Assembly: GCA_021783515.1 (NCBI GenBank)
Contig: JAJXTV010000001.1
Span: forward strand, 156,125 to 220,124
DNA from: Nitrospirota bacterium
Lineage (GTDB): Bacteria; Nitrospirota; Thermodesulfovibrionia; Thermodesulfovibrionales; UBA6898
Length of the DNA: 64,000 nucleotides
Direction: 5' to 3'
Shown here: positions 37,801-47,273 of the stretch, piece by piece
How the letters are laid out: each line of letters begins with the position of its first letter
How positions within the stretch are numbered: the stretch's first letter is position 1
Notes under the pieces: model-generated
What the model saw: only the letters and a program-made list of their open reading frames with translations
Told to the model about the DNA's origin: nothing
The model's database searches: none
Program-made: the position numbers and the translations under genes

Positions 37801-38901
37801 TCAGGACTTTTTGCGCACATGCTTGCGCTGTCCGTTGAGCAGCCTGAGACGGGAACCCTCGAGCTCGTATATATAGAGCCGTTTCATTTTCGCGCTCGAT
37901 TTCAGGCTGCTGTCCTCCCCCCCGTACTTGATATTTCTCGCAATCTCCCTGAAATTCAGCTTACCCTTCTTCGTGAGCAAATTATCGGCCTCTCCTCCGG
38001 CAAGGTCATCGGCCGATATCGCGCTGACCTCGGGCATCACGTATAGCATACCCGGGGCAACTTCCTTCGTTAAAGAGCCGATAAACGCCTCCTGGCACCT
38101 TCCCGCAAACCCGCCCCCGACCAAGACTGATTTCGCATCGACGTCTTTAAAAAAAAGAGCGAGCATTTTTGCGCTGTCCTCTGATAACGCGCCCACATCG
38201 TATGAAACCGATTCCGTATAGAGAACGGATTCGGACATATTGGTGATCTCATTGATATATCGCGTGTACTCATCAAGTCCTTTAACATACCCGTAACTCA
38301 GATGCTCCCGGTAATCCTTGGGCAAAATGACGATAACGAGTTTTTTTTCTGCCGACATCGTTTCCAGAAAATCGCGAAGCGCCATCTCCTGCTCCTGCAT
38401 AAGGTCAAAGCTCCGGTCGAACACAGAAGAAACTTCGCGCTGTTCATACAAGCGCTCCACGATGTTCTTCGAAGGCAGGACATCCCGGTCGCTCTCGGAA
38501 GACAAGACCCGGTTATTCATGAAGAAGGCATAAAAAGCGGGGTGGACGACGACATAGACCCTCCTGTCCTGAGAGTCCAGAAACCTCCCATACGTCGCGT
38601 ACTCTGCCGGCGGGATATTGTCCATCCGCCTGATCTTCAGCCCGCCGTATGCTTCTTTGAGCCACGCCTGTGATTCTTTCTGAGCGTTATCCTTCTCATT
38701 GATATCAGCAATGAGTTTCTTCACTCTCGAAATTTCATCTTTCCCTCTGACTCTTTCCGGAGAGAAATACAGACTCACGCCGCGGACCCTCTCCTTGTTC
38801 GCGCAGCCGGATGACATCAGGGGAAAAAGGAAAATAAGCAGCAACCATACACATAACCGGACTCCGCTCCCTCTATCACGTCGCTGTAAAAATTGTTTCA
38901 T
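37801..38901 (-). CDS. Predicted lipoprotein of unknown function
   Basis: 366 residues with a basic N-terminus, one hydrophobic stretch and the lipobox-like MSSGC (Cys about 33), so probably exported and lipidated. The mature part is a mixed alpha/beta domain (YVVVHPAFYAFFMNN, KKLVIVILPKDYR, SVLVGGGFAGRC, MLYVMPEVSAIS) without a family I can name. The C-terminal 20 residues are very basic. The ribosome binding site AAAAAAGGA lies directly before the ATG. It is divergent from the MetE-like gene. Confidence 0.6.
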   Translation of the reverse strand: MKQFLQRRDRGSGVRLCVWLLLIFLFPLMSSGCANKERVRGVSLYFSPERVRGKDEISRVKKLIADINEKDNAQKESQAWLKEAYGGLKIRRMDNIPPAEYATYGRFLDSQDRRVYVVVHPAFYAFFMNNRVLSSESDRDVLPSKNIVERLYEQREVSSVFDRSFDLMQEQEMALRDFLETMSAEKKLVIVILPKDYREHLSYGYVKGLDEYTRYINEITNMSESVLYTESVSYDVGALSEDSAKMLALFFKDVDAKSVLVGGGFAGRCQEAFIGSLTKEVAPGMLYVMPEVSAISADDLAGGEADNLLTKKGKLNFREIARNIKYGGEDSSLKSSAKMKRLYIYELEGSRLRLLNGQRKHVRKKS

Positions 38902-38996
38902 TCCTTTTTTCCCTTCATATTCTTTCTGCCTGACTCCGCCCCTTCCGGTCGCGGAAAAGCGCGGCCGGCCCGCATAGTATACCCAAAGGAGTTAAA

Positions 38997-39026
38997 TTGA
39001 AACAATTATCTTTGATAGAGTATCAT
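38997..39026 (+). promoter_or_regulatory. Promoter of the MetE-core-like operon
   Basis: TTGAAA (38997-39002), an 18-nt spacer and TATCAT (39021-39026). The hexamer ends 6 nt before the ATG at 39033, so the transcript is expected to begin at the start codon; there is no Shine-Dalgarno sequence. Confidence 0.6.
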
Positions 39027-39032
39027 TCATAG

Positions 39033-40037
39033 ATGATCAAACCCTTTTCGACAACCGGGATAGGCAGCCTGCCGCTTCTCGATCCGGAGGAGGCCTGCAG
39101 ACTCGTACTGGAGACCTTCGATATTCCCTTCTGGCCCCAGCTGCCGAGACTGTCTTTCAGGGAGTTCATGGTGCCCCAGTATTCCGAGGGGATGCCTTTC
39201 TTCCGGATCGACGAAGAGAAGCAGACCGCATGGATCGAAAAAGGCGGCTCCGACGAACTCGAACGCTTTTATGAGTCCTGGAGGGAAGGAAGCCGGATTG
39301 CCATGTCGGAGGACTACGCAAAGGGGCTTCACACCTTCATCCGTCTTATCAGGAACAGGAAATTCGGACTGCTGAAAGGCCACGTGACAGGACCTCTCAC
39401 CTTTTCGCTCGGGTTGAAGGACTCGGGCGGGAAGCCGCTCTATTTTGACGAGGAATTCCGGGAAATCTCGTTGATGCTCCTGAAGGCCAAGACGCGCTGG
39501 CAGATCGATGCGCTCAGGCCGTACGCGGAGAAGGTGATAATATTTATCGACGAGCCTATCCTCTCGGCTCTTGGGAGCTCCGCCTATCTCGGCGTAAGCC
39601 AGGAGGAGAGCCTCAGGATGATCAGGGAGATGACCGGAACTATCCGTATGGAGGGAGGCCTTTCCGGCATTCACTGCTGCGGGAATGCAGACTGGCCGCT
39701 CGTGACCGGAAGCGGCGCCGACATCATCAACTTCGACGCCTATGATTATGCCGACACCATCTCGCTCTACCCGGAGGAATTCACCGGCTTTCTCGAAAAA
39801 GGCGGATTGCTCGCGTGGGGGATCGTGCCGACATCGGATTCGATCACCGGGGAAACCCCTGAATCAGTGAAGCGCAGGTTCGAAACGGGGGTCGAAAAGC
39901 TTTCGGGGCATATTCCGGAAAGGCTTCTCCTTTCGCAGATACTCCTTACGCCGTCCTGCGGGACAGGGTCGAGGACGATCGAGGAGACCCACAAGGTCTT
40001 CCAGCTCCTGATACGGTTGAAAGAGGCGCTCTCGTGA
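39033..40037 (+). CDS. MetE-core-like / UROD-superfamily methyltransferase
   Basis: 334 residues of the UROD/MetE-like TIM barrel. The metal-site motifs of cobalamin-independent methionine synthase are visible: His-x-Cys within GIHCCGNADW (His214, Cys216), a DEP loop at 173-175, and Cys309 in LLTPSCGTGSR. It is about the size of the C-terminal MetE domain and lacks the N-terminal half, like 'core MetE' and MesA-type proteins that transfer methyl groups from corrinoid or other carriers to homocysteine. Acceptor and donor are not proven. It heads an operon with tmk, holB, ricT and metG, and its stop overlaps the tmk start. Confidence 0.75.
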   Translation: MIKPFSTTGIGSLPLLDPEEACRLVLETFDIPFWPQLPRLSFREFMVPQYSEGMPFFRIDEEKQTAWIEKGGSDELERFYESWREGSRIAMSEDYAKGLHTFIRLIRNRKFGLLKGHVTGPLTFSLGLKDSGGKPLYFDEEFREISLMLLKAKTRWQIDALRPYAEKVIIFIDEPILSALGSSAYLGVSQEESLRMIREMTGTIRMEGGLSGIHCCGNADWPLVTGSGADIINFDAYDYADTISLYPEEFTGFLEKGGLLAWGIVPTSDSITGETPESVKRRFETGVEKLSGHIPERLLLSQILLTPSCGTGSRTIEETHKVFQLLIRLKEALS

Positions 40038-40666
40038 GCGGCCTCTTCATCTCGCTGGAAGGCATCGAGGGCAGCGGGAAATCGACTCAGGCGGCGTTTC
40101 TCGCCGATTATTTCAGGGCAAAGGGGTTTTCGGTCGTAAGAACGGCCGAGCCCGGCGGCACCAGGATAAGCCTCGGGATCAGGGAATTGCTGCTGTCGAC
40201 CGACAACACCGGGATGACGCCCCTCACCGAGTTGCTCCTGTATAACGCGGCGAGGGTCCAGCATATAAGGGAGGTCATCGCCCCCGCACTCGACCGCGGA
40301 GACGTAGTGATCACCGACAGGTTCAGCGACTCGACAACCGCCTATCAGGGTTACGGCAGGGGCATCGACCTGAAGCTTATCGACTCCCTCGACCTTATTG
40401 CAACGGGGAGGCTGCGGCCCCATCTCACGATACTCCTCGATGTCGCTGTCGCCATCGGCCTGAAGAGAAACCGGGCGGCAAACAAGACAGACAGGCTCGA
40501 ACTGGAGGAGGTCTCATTCCACGAGCGGGTGAGGAAAGGGTTCCTCAGCATCGCGGCGGAGGAGCCCGGCAGGATCAGGATCGTCGACTGTTCCGGAGAC
40601 CTCGAAGCCGTGAGCCGCAGGGTATACGCCGCCGCAGATGCCTTTCTCTGCACGCTGCGGGCCTGA
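40034..40666 (+). CDS. tmk: Thymidylate kinase
   Basis: 210 residues. P-loop in LEGIEGSGKSTQ, the AEPGGT substrate loop, the DRFSDSTTAYQGYGRG motif, and a lid with KRNRAANKTDR. It phosphorylates dTMP to dTDP for DNA synthesis. The start is a GTG overlapping the previous stop (GTGA). holB follows after 6 nt, a common pairing. Confidence 0.97.
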   Translation: MSGLFISLEGIEGSGKSTQAAFLADYFRAKGFSVVRTAEPGGTRISLGIRELLLSTDNTGMTPLTELLLYNAARVQHIREVIAPALDRGDVVITDRFSDSTTAYQGYGRGIDLKLIDSLDLIATGRLRPHLTILLDVAVAIGLKRNRAANKTDRLELEEVSFHERVRKGFLSIAAEEPGRIRIVDCSGDLEAVSRRVYAAADAFLCTLRA

Positions 40667-40672
40667 CCGAAC

Positions 40673-41653
40673 GTGTCTCTTCGAACTATCATAGGGCAGG
40701 AAAAGGCGGTAACAATGCTCTCGGGAATCCTCTCGCGGCAAAGAGTCGCCTCGGCGTATCTTTTCTGCGGGGAAGAGGGGGTCGGGAAAAGAACGGCCGC
40801 AATGAGTTTTGCCAAAGCGATCAACTGCCTGGCCCCGGTTGTCGCCGGCTCTTCGGAGGCTGGAATCCCCTTCGACGCATGCGATGAATGCTCCTCGTGC
40901 GCCAAGATCGATGCGGGGACCCATCCGGATTTTCTCTCGGTTTCTTCCGAAGACCGCCAGATACGGATAGAAGAGATCCGCGCGCTCGAAGAAGCCCTGT
41001 CCTTTAAACCCTTCGAAGGCAGCCGGAAAACGGTGATCGTCGACGACGCCGAGACGATGAACATCTCCGCAGCAAACGCGTTTCTCAAGACCCTCGAGGA
41101 ACCGCCCGAAGACAGTGTGATCATACTGGTCTCGTCGAAGCCTGATCTTCTCCCGGCGACGATCCGCTCCCGCTGCTCGAGGATCAATTTCGTCCCCCTG
41201 CCGACCGACTCCTGCATTCGCGTGCTCCAGGGCAGAATCGGGAAGGAAGAAGCCCTGGAACTTATCGCAAGGCTCTCGATGGGGCAGCCCGGCCGCGCCC
41301 TGTCTTCGGATCTGACCGAGGAGCGGTCCTGGTTTCTCGGACTGTTCAAAGCGATGCTGAAGGCTGACAAGGACGGCTGGACGTCGAGGGAAGACATGGA
41401 ACGCTGGTTCGACCAGAGTCTCGTCTTTTTCAGAGACCTCGCGGTCCTCTCCGCAACGGCCGATCCGGGACGCGCGATCAACAGGGACCTCGCTGATTAT
41501 CTGGCCGGCATGGGAAAATCCCTTGATATAAAAGGTATAATATATATCCATCAGGAGTTGAGCCGCCTGAAGAGGCTGCTTTTCTTCAATCTGAACAAGT
41601 CGATAACATGGAACTATACGGCGGCGTTGCTGAGAAAGGAACTGGCGGGCTAG
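40673..41653 (+). CDS. holB: DNA polymerase III delta' subunit
   Basis: 326 residues, GTG start. AAA+ clamp-loader fold: Walker A-like GEEGVGKRT, zinc-binding Cys in the CDECSSC insertion (with an upstream Cys), VIVDDAETM, NAFLKTLEEPP and the SRC motif in IRSRCSRINF. Its job is to open and load the sliding clamp with the gamma and delta subunits. It is 1 nt from the downstream RicT-like gene. Confidence 0.94.
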   Translation: MSLRTIIGQEKAVTMLSGILSRQRVASAYLFCGEEGVGKRTAAMSFAKAINCLAPVVAGSSEAGIPFDACDECSSCAKIDAGTHPDFLSVSSEDRQIRIEEIRALEEALSFKPFEGSRKTVIVDDAETMNISAANAFLKTLEEPPEDSVIILVSSKPDLLPATIRSRCSRINFVPLPTDSCIRVLQGRIGKEEALELIARLSMGQPGRALSSDLTEERSWFLGLFKAMLKADKDGWTSREDMERWFDQSLVFFRDLAVLSATADPGRAINRDLADYLAGMGKSLDIKGIIYIHQELSRLKRLLFFNLNKSITWNYTAALLRKELAG

Positions 41654-41654
41654 C

Positions 41655-42521
41655 ATGCCGAGCATCGTAGGAATACGCTTCAAAAGCTGCGGAAAGATAT
41701 ACGATTTCGAGATAAACGAAATGGAGGTCGCCAAGGGCGACCGTGTGATAGTCGAGTCCGAATTCGGGCTGAGCATCGGAAATGTGATCGTCGGCCCGCG
41801 GGCCGCGGAACAGCCGGAAAAGGAGCTGAAAAAAGTGCTGCGCGTGGCGACCGACGAGGATCTGAAGCAGAAGCGGGAGAATGAGGAATTCGAGCGGACC
41901 GCCCGGGAATTCTGTTTGGAGAGGATCATGGCGCGGGGTCTGCCGATGAAGCTCGTCTGCTCGGAGGTAACGCTTGACCGGAAACGGATCGTTTTCTATT
42001 TTACCGCCGACGGCAGGATTGATTTCAGGGAACTCGTAAAAGATCTCGCCGCAAAATTCAAGACGCGGATCGAAATGCGCCAGATCGGCGTCAGGGACAA
42101 GGCAAAGATGGTGGGGGGGCTCGGACTCTGCGGGAAAGAGCTTTGCTGCAGGCTCTTTCTGACCTCGTTCGAACCGATTTCAATCAAGATGGCGAAGCAG
42201 CAGGAGCTCGTGCTGAATACCGGCAAACTTTCCGGCATATGCGGCAGACTGATGTGCTGCCTGGGATACGAATACCAGGAGGGCGGCGCGTCCCCGTCCG
42301 CCCAGCGGGCTGCGCGGCAGGCAGCGGCGGCGGCGGAAGGGACCCGCGGCCTCGCGGAAGAAGCGCCGCCTGCAGAGACGGTCGAGCTCAGGACGGAATC
42401 GGCCCCCGCAGGCGCGTCCTCGTCGCAGGAGCAGCAGGGCGAGCAGAAGAAGACCGAAGGCCCCGGGAAAAAGAATAAAAGAAGAAGGAGATTCCGGAAA
42501 AAAACCCAGAAAAATGAATAG
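41655..42521 (+). CDS. PSP1-domain protein (RicT/YaaT-like)
   Basis: 288 residues. The PSP1 domain is seen as VVGIRFKSCGK-like start, GDRVIVESEFGLSIGNV, then the Cys signature GLCGKELCCRLFL and GICGRLMCCLGYEY, which in RicT binds [4Fe-4S] in the Ric complex controlling RNase Y in Firmicutes. The C-terminal 60 residues are Ala/Glu rich and end in a Lys/Arg-rich tail. Genomic pairing with holB and metG is widespread. Its role outside Firmicutes is not well defined. Confidence 0.9.
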   Translation: MPSIVGIRFKSCGKIYDFEINEMEVAKGDRVIVESEFGLSIGNVIVGPRAAEQPEKELKKVLRVATDEDLKQKRENEEFERTAREFCLERIMARGLPMKLVCSEVTLDRKRIVFYFTADGRIDFRELVKDLAAKFKTRIEMRQIGVRDKAKMVGGLGLCGKELCCRLFLTSFEPISIKMAKQQELVLNTGKLSGICGRLMCCLGYEYQEGGASPSAQRAARQAAAAAEGTRGLAEEAPPAETVELRTESAPAGASSSQEQQGEQKKTEGPGKKNKRRRRFRKKTQKNE

Positions 42522-44463
42522 GAAATTCTACGTCACCACACCAATCTATTACGTCAACGACATCCCGCATATCGGCCATGCATATACGACGGTCGCGGCC
42601 GACGTGCTTGCGAGACGCAACAGGCTGCTCGGCCGCGAGGTATTCTTCCTTACGGGGACGGACGAGCACGGGCAGAAGGTCGAGAAGGCGGCAAAAGAAA
42701 AAGGACGGTCTCCGAAGGCGCATGCCGATCTGCTGGTCGAAAATTTCAGGAAGCTCTGGGCCGGCCTGAACATCTCGAACGATGCGTTCATCCGCACCAC
42801 CGATGATGCGCATGTCAGGACCGTCCAGGGACTTCTCCAGATTCTCTGGGACAGGGGAGAGATCGAAAGGAGGGAGTACTCCGGATGGTACTGCACCCCC
42901 GACGAGCGGTTCTGGACCGAAAAGGACCTTGTCGAAGGCAACTGCCCCGACTGCGGCCGGTCGGTCGAGCGGATACAGGAAGAGAATTATTTTTTCCTGA
43001 TGTCCAAATATCAGCAGCGGCTGATCGATTATATAGAAAGAGACGACCACTATATCCTCCCCGAGACGCGCAGGAACGAAGTGCTCGGGTTTCTCAGGAA
43101 CAACGCGCTGGGTGACCTCTGCATCTCGCGGCCGAAGCAGAGGCTCTCGTGGGGGATCCCGCTTCCGTTCGACGACAAATTCGTCACCTATGTCTGGTTC
43201 GACGCGCTCGTCAATTACTTTTCAGCGACGCGTTACCTCGTGCCGGGCGCGGAGGCGGCAGGCCTCGGCGACTTCTGGTGGCCGGCCGACCACCACCTCG
43301 TAGGGAAGGATATCCTTACCACCCATGCGGTCTATTGGTCAACAATGCTGATGGCGCTCGACCTCCCCCTTCCCGGAAATATCTTCGCCCACGGATGGTG
43401 GACAATTGAGGGGAAGAAGATGTCGAAGTCGCTCGGCAACGTCGTCGACCCCAACGCCATTGTCGCACGGTACGGCGCGGATGCCTTCCGGTATTTTCTC
43501 CTGCGGGAAGTCCCCTTCGGCCTCGACGGAGATTTCTCGGAGGAGGCGCTGGTCGGCCGGATAAACACCGACCTCGCAAACGACCTCGGGAATCTCCTGA
43601 GCAGGTTCCTCACGATGGCAGAGAAGTATCTCAAAGGCGTCATCGACATCCCTTCCGATCTCACTGCTGCGGGGCCACATCCCTTCGCTCGGGAATGCGA
43701 AGAAGCGGCGATCAATGCCCATGGGGAGGAATTCTGGAAGAGGCTGCAGTTCCATGCCGTCCTCGATTCGATATGGCATATCGTGAGGGGCGCAAACAAT
43801 CAGATAGCCCGGAAAGAGCCCTGGAAGCTGGCCAAGAACGATCCCGACGAATTACAAAGAGTAATGTTCGATATCTGGAATGCGCTGAGGCTCGCCACGG
43901 TGTCGCTTTATCCCTTCATGCCGGAGGCCTCGGAAAAGGCATGGCAGCAGCTCGGGCTGAAGTCCCTGAGCGAAGAGGGAAAGCAGATTCTGGCAGGGGG
44001 CTGCAGGTGGGACTGGAGACCGGGCTACGAGGTGAAGGTCTCAAAAGGAGAACAGCTTTTCCCGAGGATCGAGAAGGATAAAGAACAGGAAAAGGCCGAG
44101 CCGGAGAAGAAGCCTGCCGTTGCGGCGGCCTCAGCCGAGAACCTGATCTCGATCCAGGACTTCGTGAAGGTAGAGCTGAAGATCGGCAGGGTTGTGAGCG
44201 CCGAACGGGTCAGGAAATCCGAAAAACTTCTCAAACTGCAGGTCGACACCGGGGAGACGAGGCAGATTGTCGCAGGCATCGGGAAGGCATATGCCCCGGA
44301 GGGCCTCGTCGGCCGAAAGATCGTCGTAGTGACGAATCTTCAGCCGGCGAAGCTGATGGGAGAGGAGTCCAACGGCATGCTTCTGGCGGCGACCGGGGCT
44401 GACGGCATCCCGGTGATCCTCACCCCGGAAAAAGACGTTGAAGAAGGCTCCAGGATCAAGTAG
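42514..44463 (+). CDS. metG: Methionyl-tRNA synthetase
   Basis: 649 residues. Class Ia synthetase: PHIGH (18-22), zinc-site CTPDERFW and NCPDCGR (127-148), KMSKS (302-306), anticodon-binding helices, and a C-terminal Trbp111-type tRNA-binding domain (about 545-649; VKVELKIGRVVSAERV, QIVAGIGKAY) that mediates dimerisation. Overlaps the ricT stop by 8 nt. A hairpin with a T run follows at 44475-44522. Confidence 0.97.
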   Translation: MNRKFYVTTPIYYVNDIPHIGHAYTTVAADVLARRNRLLGREVFFLTGTDEHGQKVEKAAKEKGRSPKAHADLLVENFRKLWAGLNISNDAFIRTTDDAHVRTVQGLLQILWDRGEIERREYSGWYCTPDERFWTEKDLVEGNCPDCGRSVERIQEENYFFLMSKYQQRLIDYIERDDHYILPETRRNEVLGFLRNNALGDLCISRPKQRLSWGIPLPFDDKFVTYVWFDALVNYFSATRYLVPGAEAAGLGDFWWPADHHLVGKDILTTHAVYWSTMLMALDLPLPGNIFAHGWWTIEGKKMSKSLGNVVDPNAIVARYGADAFRYFLLREVPFGLDGDFSEEALVGRINTDLANDLGNLLSRFLTMAEKYLKGVIDIPSDLTAAGPHPFARECEEAAINAHGEEFWKRLQFHAVLDSIWHIVRGANNQIARKEPWKLAKNDPDELQRVMFDIWNALRLATVSLYPFMPEASEKAWQQLGLKSLSEEGKQILAGGCRWDWRPGYEVKVSKGEQLFPRIEKDKEQEKAEPEKKPAVAAASAENLISIQDFVKVELKIGRVVSAERVRKSEKLLKLQVDTGETRQIVAGIGKAYAPEGLVGRKIVVVTNLQPAKLMGEESNGMLLAATGADGIPVILTPEKDVEEGSRIK

Positions 44464-44474
44464 CGTATAGGGGT

Positions 44475-44522
44475 GTCGCCTGCGGAGAGTCCGAAGGCGG
44501 CGCGCCTCATCCATTTTTTTTT
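44475..44522 (+). terminator. Probable terminator after metG
   Basis: A bulged stem (GTCGCCT-g-CGGA with TCCG-a-AGGCGGC) is followed after 12 nt by nine T. The gap between stem and T run is longer than ideal. Confidence 0.5.
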
Positions 44523-44603
44523 GTAATAGATCCATAACCTTGCCCGCAAAACCTCCCTTTCGCGCTATCATATGAACTAAATCGCAACGTTGCGGGGAAA
44601 CGG

Positions 44604-44810
44604 ATGGCTTTCAGGTGCAAGAACATGCAGGGATGTCCCATGTATAATCTGATCACGACCTCGTTAAGGATTATGCAGCTGCAGCCTTATCTGACGGACT
44701 ATTGCACAAACCAGGACCGGTGCCCCGAATGTGCGCGGTACAGGGTCCTCGAAACAGGGATAAAACCGCCGGCAGACCTCCTGCCAGACGGCACGCGGCT
44801 GACCACGTAA
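44604..44810 (+). CDS. Small conserved Cys-rich protein
   Basis: 68 residues with C-x5-GCPMY at the start and DYCTNQDRCPECARY in the middle, ending PADLLPDG. Proteins with this C-NMxGCP...YC...CARY...P-LLP layout are common in Deltaproteobacteria and Nitrospirota and have no assigned function; the Cys may bind a metal. GGGGAAACGG precedes the ATG. No signal peptide, so probably cytoplasmic. Confidence 0.75.
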   Translation: MAFRCKNMQGCPMYNLITTSLRIMQLQPYLTDYCTNQDRCPECARYRVLETGIKPPADLLPDGTRLTT

Positions 44811-44950
44811 CACTGCGGCAGCCTATCTCGTCACGCAGGCGGACCTTTAAGTTCCTTTAGCAGTCAGTCGTCTCTGCCGAAAACAAGACGACGAGCGTGC
44901 TGTAACCTGAGGCGCCGCATGTTCGTCGTCTCTCCTGTGCAAAGGGTTCA

Positions 44951-45247
44951 TTAACCCTCCCCCTTCAGCCGCTCGAGGTACTCCTCCCATTCGACGGGAA
45001 GCATATGCTTTTTCTTGCTGTTGCACTCCTTGCATGAAGGGACGATGTTTCCCTTCGTCGACTTTCCTCCCCGTATGAGAGGAACGATGTGGTCCATCGT
45101 CAGCTCCTTCGGCGGAAACTGCCGCTCGCAGTAATAACAGATGCCGGAGGAACGCTTACGCTTCCACCATTGCGAGCTGCGGAGTTCGCGGGCCTTGGCC
45201 CTTTCCCGGCGGACCTCTTCATCGCTGATCTCGGAAATAAAGGCCAT
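44951..45247 (-). CDS. HNH endonuclease-domain protein
   Basis: 98 residues. The HNH fold is clear: CYYC zinc knuckle, MDHIVPLIRGGKSTKGNI (catalytic His and Asn) and SCKECN. A Glu/Arg-rich N-terminal helix precedes. Stand-alone HNH proteins of this size often nick DNA, but the role here is unknown. It is the last gene of the rpsF operon, 1 nt after the diguanylate cyclase gene, so it is not an obvious mobile element. Confidence 0.9.
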   Translation of the reverse strand: MAFISEISDEEVRRERAKARELRSSQWWKRKRSSGICYYCERQFPPKELTMDHIVPLIRGGKSTKGNIVPSCKECNSKKKHMLPVEWEEYLERLKGEG

Positions 45248-45248
45248 C

Positions 45249-47273
45249 TTACCGGATCGTACTCCAGAGCACGCTCTGGTTTCTGCCGTTATGTTTGGCG
45301 TGATAGAGTGCCTGATCCGCCTTCTCGATCAGTTCCTCTTTGTTCGACGCGTCTGCCGTCGAGGTCGCGATGCCCATGCTTATCGTCACCCCGAAGGATT
45401 TCCCGTCGGAGGAAAACTTCCTCTCCATCACCGCCTTCCTGAGCCGCTCGGCAATAATCTTGGCGCCGTCGCCGGCGGAGCCCGGCAGGATCACGGCAAA
45501 TTCCTCTCCCCCGTAGCGCGCCGCGATATCGACATTTCGGATCGTCTCCCTGATGGTCTTGGACACCTCCTTCAGCACCACGTCGCCGACCGGATGGCCG
45601 TATGTATCGTTGATCTTCTTGAAGAAATCGATGTCCGTAAGCAAAAGAGAGACGGGTTCCGAAAATCTGCCCACCCGCCGGAATTCCTCGGAGAGCTTCT
45701 CCTGGAACACCCTGTGATTGAGAAGACCCGTGAGCCCGTCGGTCGTCGCCATCTTTTCGATCTCGGCATGAAGCCTCGCGTTTTCGATCGATGTGGCCGC
45801 CTGATTGCACATGACCTTGAGTATATCGACCTGAAACGGGTCGAGAAACGACCGGTTTTCGGAGAGCATGACAAGAAGCCCGAGGAGCCTGTTTTCGAAA
45901 AGCATCGGCACGGTGAAGATCGAGCGCACATCCCCGGTTTTGAACGGCAGCACGGGGATCTTGTACGTACTCACGTCCGACAGATACATATGCTGCCGGT
46001 TCTCGGCCGCCATATTGAGGAGCGTTCCCTTCAACGGGAAAAGATTGCCATCGGAAGGCGGTATGCCCTCCTGATTTACCAGGCGAAACAGCTCTCCCTC
46101 CGAAAGGAAAAAGAATACCCTGCAGGGCGCGATCTTTTCGGCCCAGTCGCAGAGGCTTTTGACGATCAGATCGATATTGAGGGAAGAGACGAGACTGGAG
46201 CTCCCTTCCGTGAGCTTCTTCAGGCCGAACGTGTCCCGCTTGACCCTCATGTAGATCCTCCCCCGTTCGAGGACCCTTGCGATATGCTCGGCGAACATCT
46301 TGACGGTATTCTTCTCTGTCTCGCTGAAGGCCTGAAACCTGGAGCTGTCGGCTGCGAGCACCCCGGCGGTCGATGCCCCTTCGAGGACCGGGACGACGAC
46401 GATCGAGACGACTTTGCCGCTTCTGATGAACCCGGGACCGATCTTCTTCTCCGCCACCTCGCCCGACGAAATGATCTTCCTCCCCTTGGCGCAGTCGTAT
46501 ATCATTCCTTTGTCCGAAATGATGATCCCCCCTTTTTCTTCCGTGGTACACCTGAGCGTAAAGCCGCTCCCCTGGGGGACGAAGAGGCTGACCGAATCCG
46601 CAAGCACCGCCTGCCGTAACGTGAGGAGCAGTTCCCCGATCTCTTCGTCGGTTTTCAGGAGCGAGGCGTAATAATGAGACATGATCTCGTCGTTGCTGAG
46701 CGATTCCATGCCTTCTTCCAGTGTGAGGTTTCGCGCGGTGTCCCTGATCGCATCGAGGGAGGATATTGCAGTCGCCCTCTGCCGGCGCAGCCGGTCGGCT
46801 ACGGACGCCGCAATGACTGCGGTAACGACGAGCGAGACCGAAAACGCCGCGTCACTCGCGAGGCTCTGGCCCGAGAGAAAAGACCGGAGTGAAAGAAGAG
46901 GCATGAGCACCGCCACCGGGATCACCGCCGACGCGCCGTAAAAAGCGGTCATGCCGATGACAAGCGGAAACTCCGCCATTCTGAGCCACGGAAGCTTCAG
47001 GAGAACAAACAGTCCCGCGAACACGATCGAAAGAGAAAGAAGGAACTCCACTGCGTATTGGCGCCTTCCCCTCCGGAAATGAAGGACCGCGTAGAAACCG
47101 GAGGCAAGAGCGGCAGATATCAACCACGGGAGCGGCCATCTGCCGGGTGCTTCGAGCAGGAGGCTGAGCCAGGAGGCAATAAGGGGCAGGAGAGGGGCGC
47201 CCCTCCTTATCCAGCGGCCCGGCCCTTCTTTATCTCCTCTTCCCGGAAGAACTTCTTGTAGAGAACTTCCCAT
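45249..47273 (-). CDS. Membrane GAF-GGDEF diguanylate cyclase
   Basis: 674 residues: about five to six N-terminal helices (residues 27-155), a coiled linker, two GAF domains (about 200-335 and 355-500) and a GGDEF domain. The active site is GGEEF (588-592) with the product-inhibition site RNVD (579-582) intact, so it should make c-di-GMP with feedback inhibition. The second GAF has no obvious cofactor ligand. The ATG at 47273 lies 67 nt inside the upstream DUF507 gene. It is the sixth gene of the ribosomal-protein operon. Confidence 0.93.
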   Translation of the reverse strand: MGSSLQEVLPGRGDKEGPGRWIRRGAPLLPLIASWLSLLLEAPGRWPLPWLISAALASGFYAVLHFRRGRRQYAVEFLLSLSIVFAGLFVLLKLPWLRMAEFPLVIGMTAFYGASAVIPVAVLMPLLSLRSFLSGQSLASDAAFSVSLVVTAVIAASVADRLRRQRATAISSLDAIRDTARNLTLEEGMESLSNDEIMSHYYASLLKTDEEIGELLLTLRQAVLADSVSLFVPQGSGFTLRCTTEEKGGIIISDKGMIYDCAKGRKIISSGEVAEKKIGPGFIRSGKVVSIVVVPVLEGASTAGVLAADSSRFQAFSETEKNTVKMFAEHIARVLERGRIYMRVKRDTFGLKKLTEGSSSLVSSLNIDLIVKSLCDWAEKIAPCRVFFFLSEGELFRLVNQEGIPPSDGNLFPLKGTLLNMAAENRQHMYLSDVSTYKIPVLPFKTGDVRSIFTVPMLFENRLLGLLVMLSENRSFLDPFQVDILKVMCNQAATSIENARLHAEIEKMATTDGLTGLLNHRVFQEKLSEEFRRVGRFSEPVSLLLTDIDFFKKINDTYGHPVGDVVLKEVSKTIRETIRNVDIAARYGGEEFAVILPGSAGDGAKIIAERLRKAVMERKFSSDGKSFGVTISMGIATSTADASNKEELIEKADQALYHAKHNGRNQSVLWSTIR

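Noticed and set aside
40514..41929. Long minus-strand open frame (471 codons)
   Set aside because: Antisense to tmk, holB and the RicT-like gene, all of which have clear family motifs.
44951..45247. HNH gene as a homing endonuclease or mobile element
   Set aside because: It is 1 nt from the cyclase gene within an operon, with no intron, intein or terminal repeats nearby.
45141..46619. Long plus-strand open frame (492 codons)
   Set aside because: It lies wholly opposite the diguanylate cyclase gene, has Arg/His-rich composition without motifs, and arises from the G+C-rich codon pattern of the real gene.
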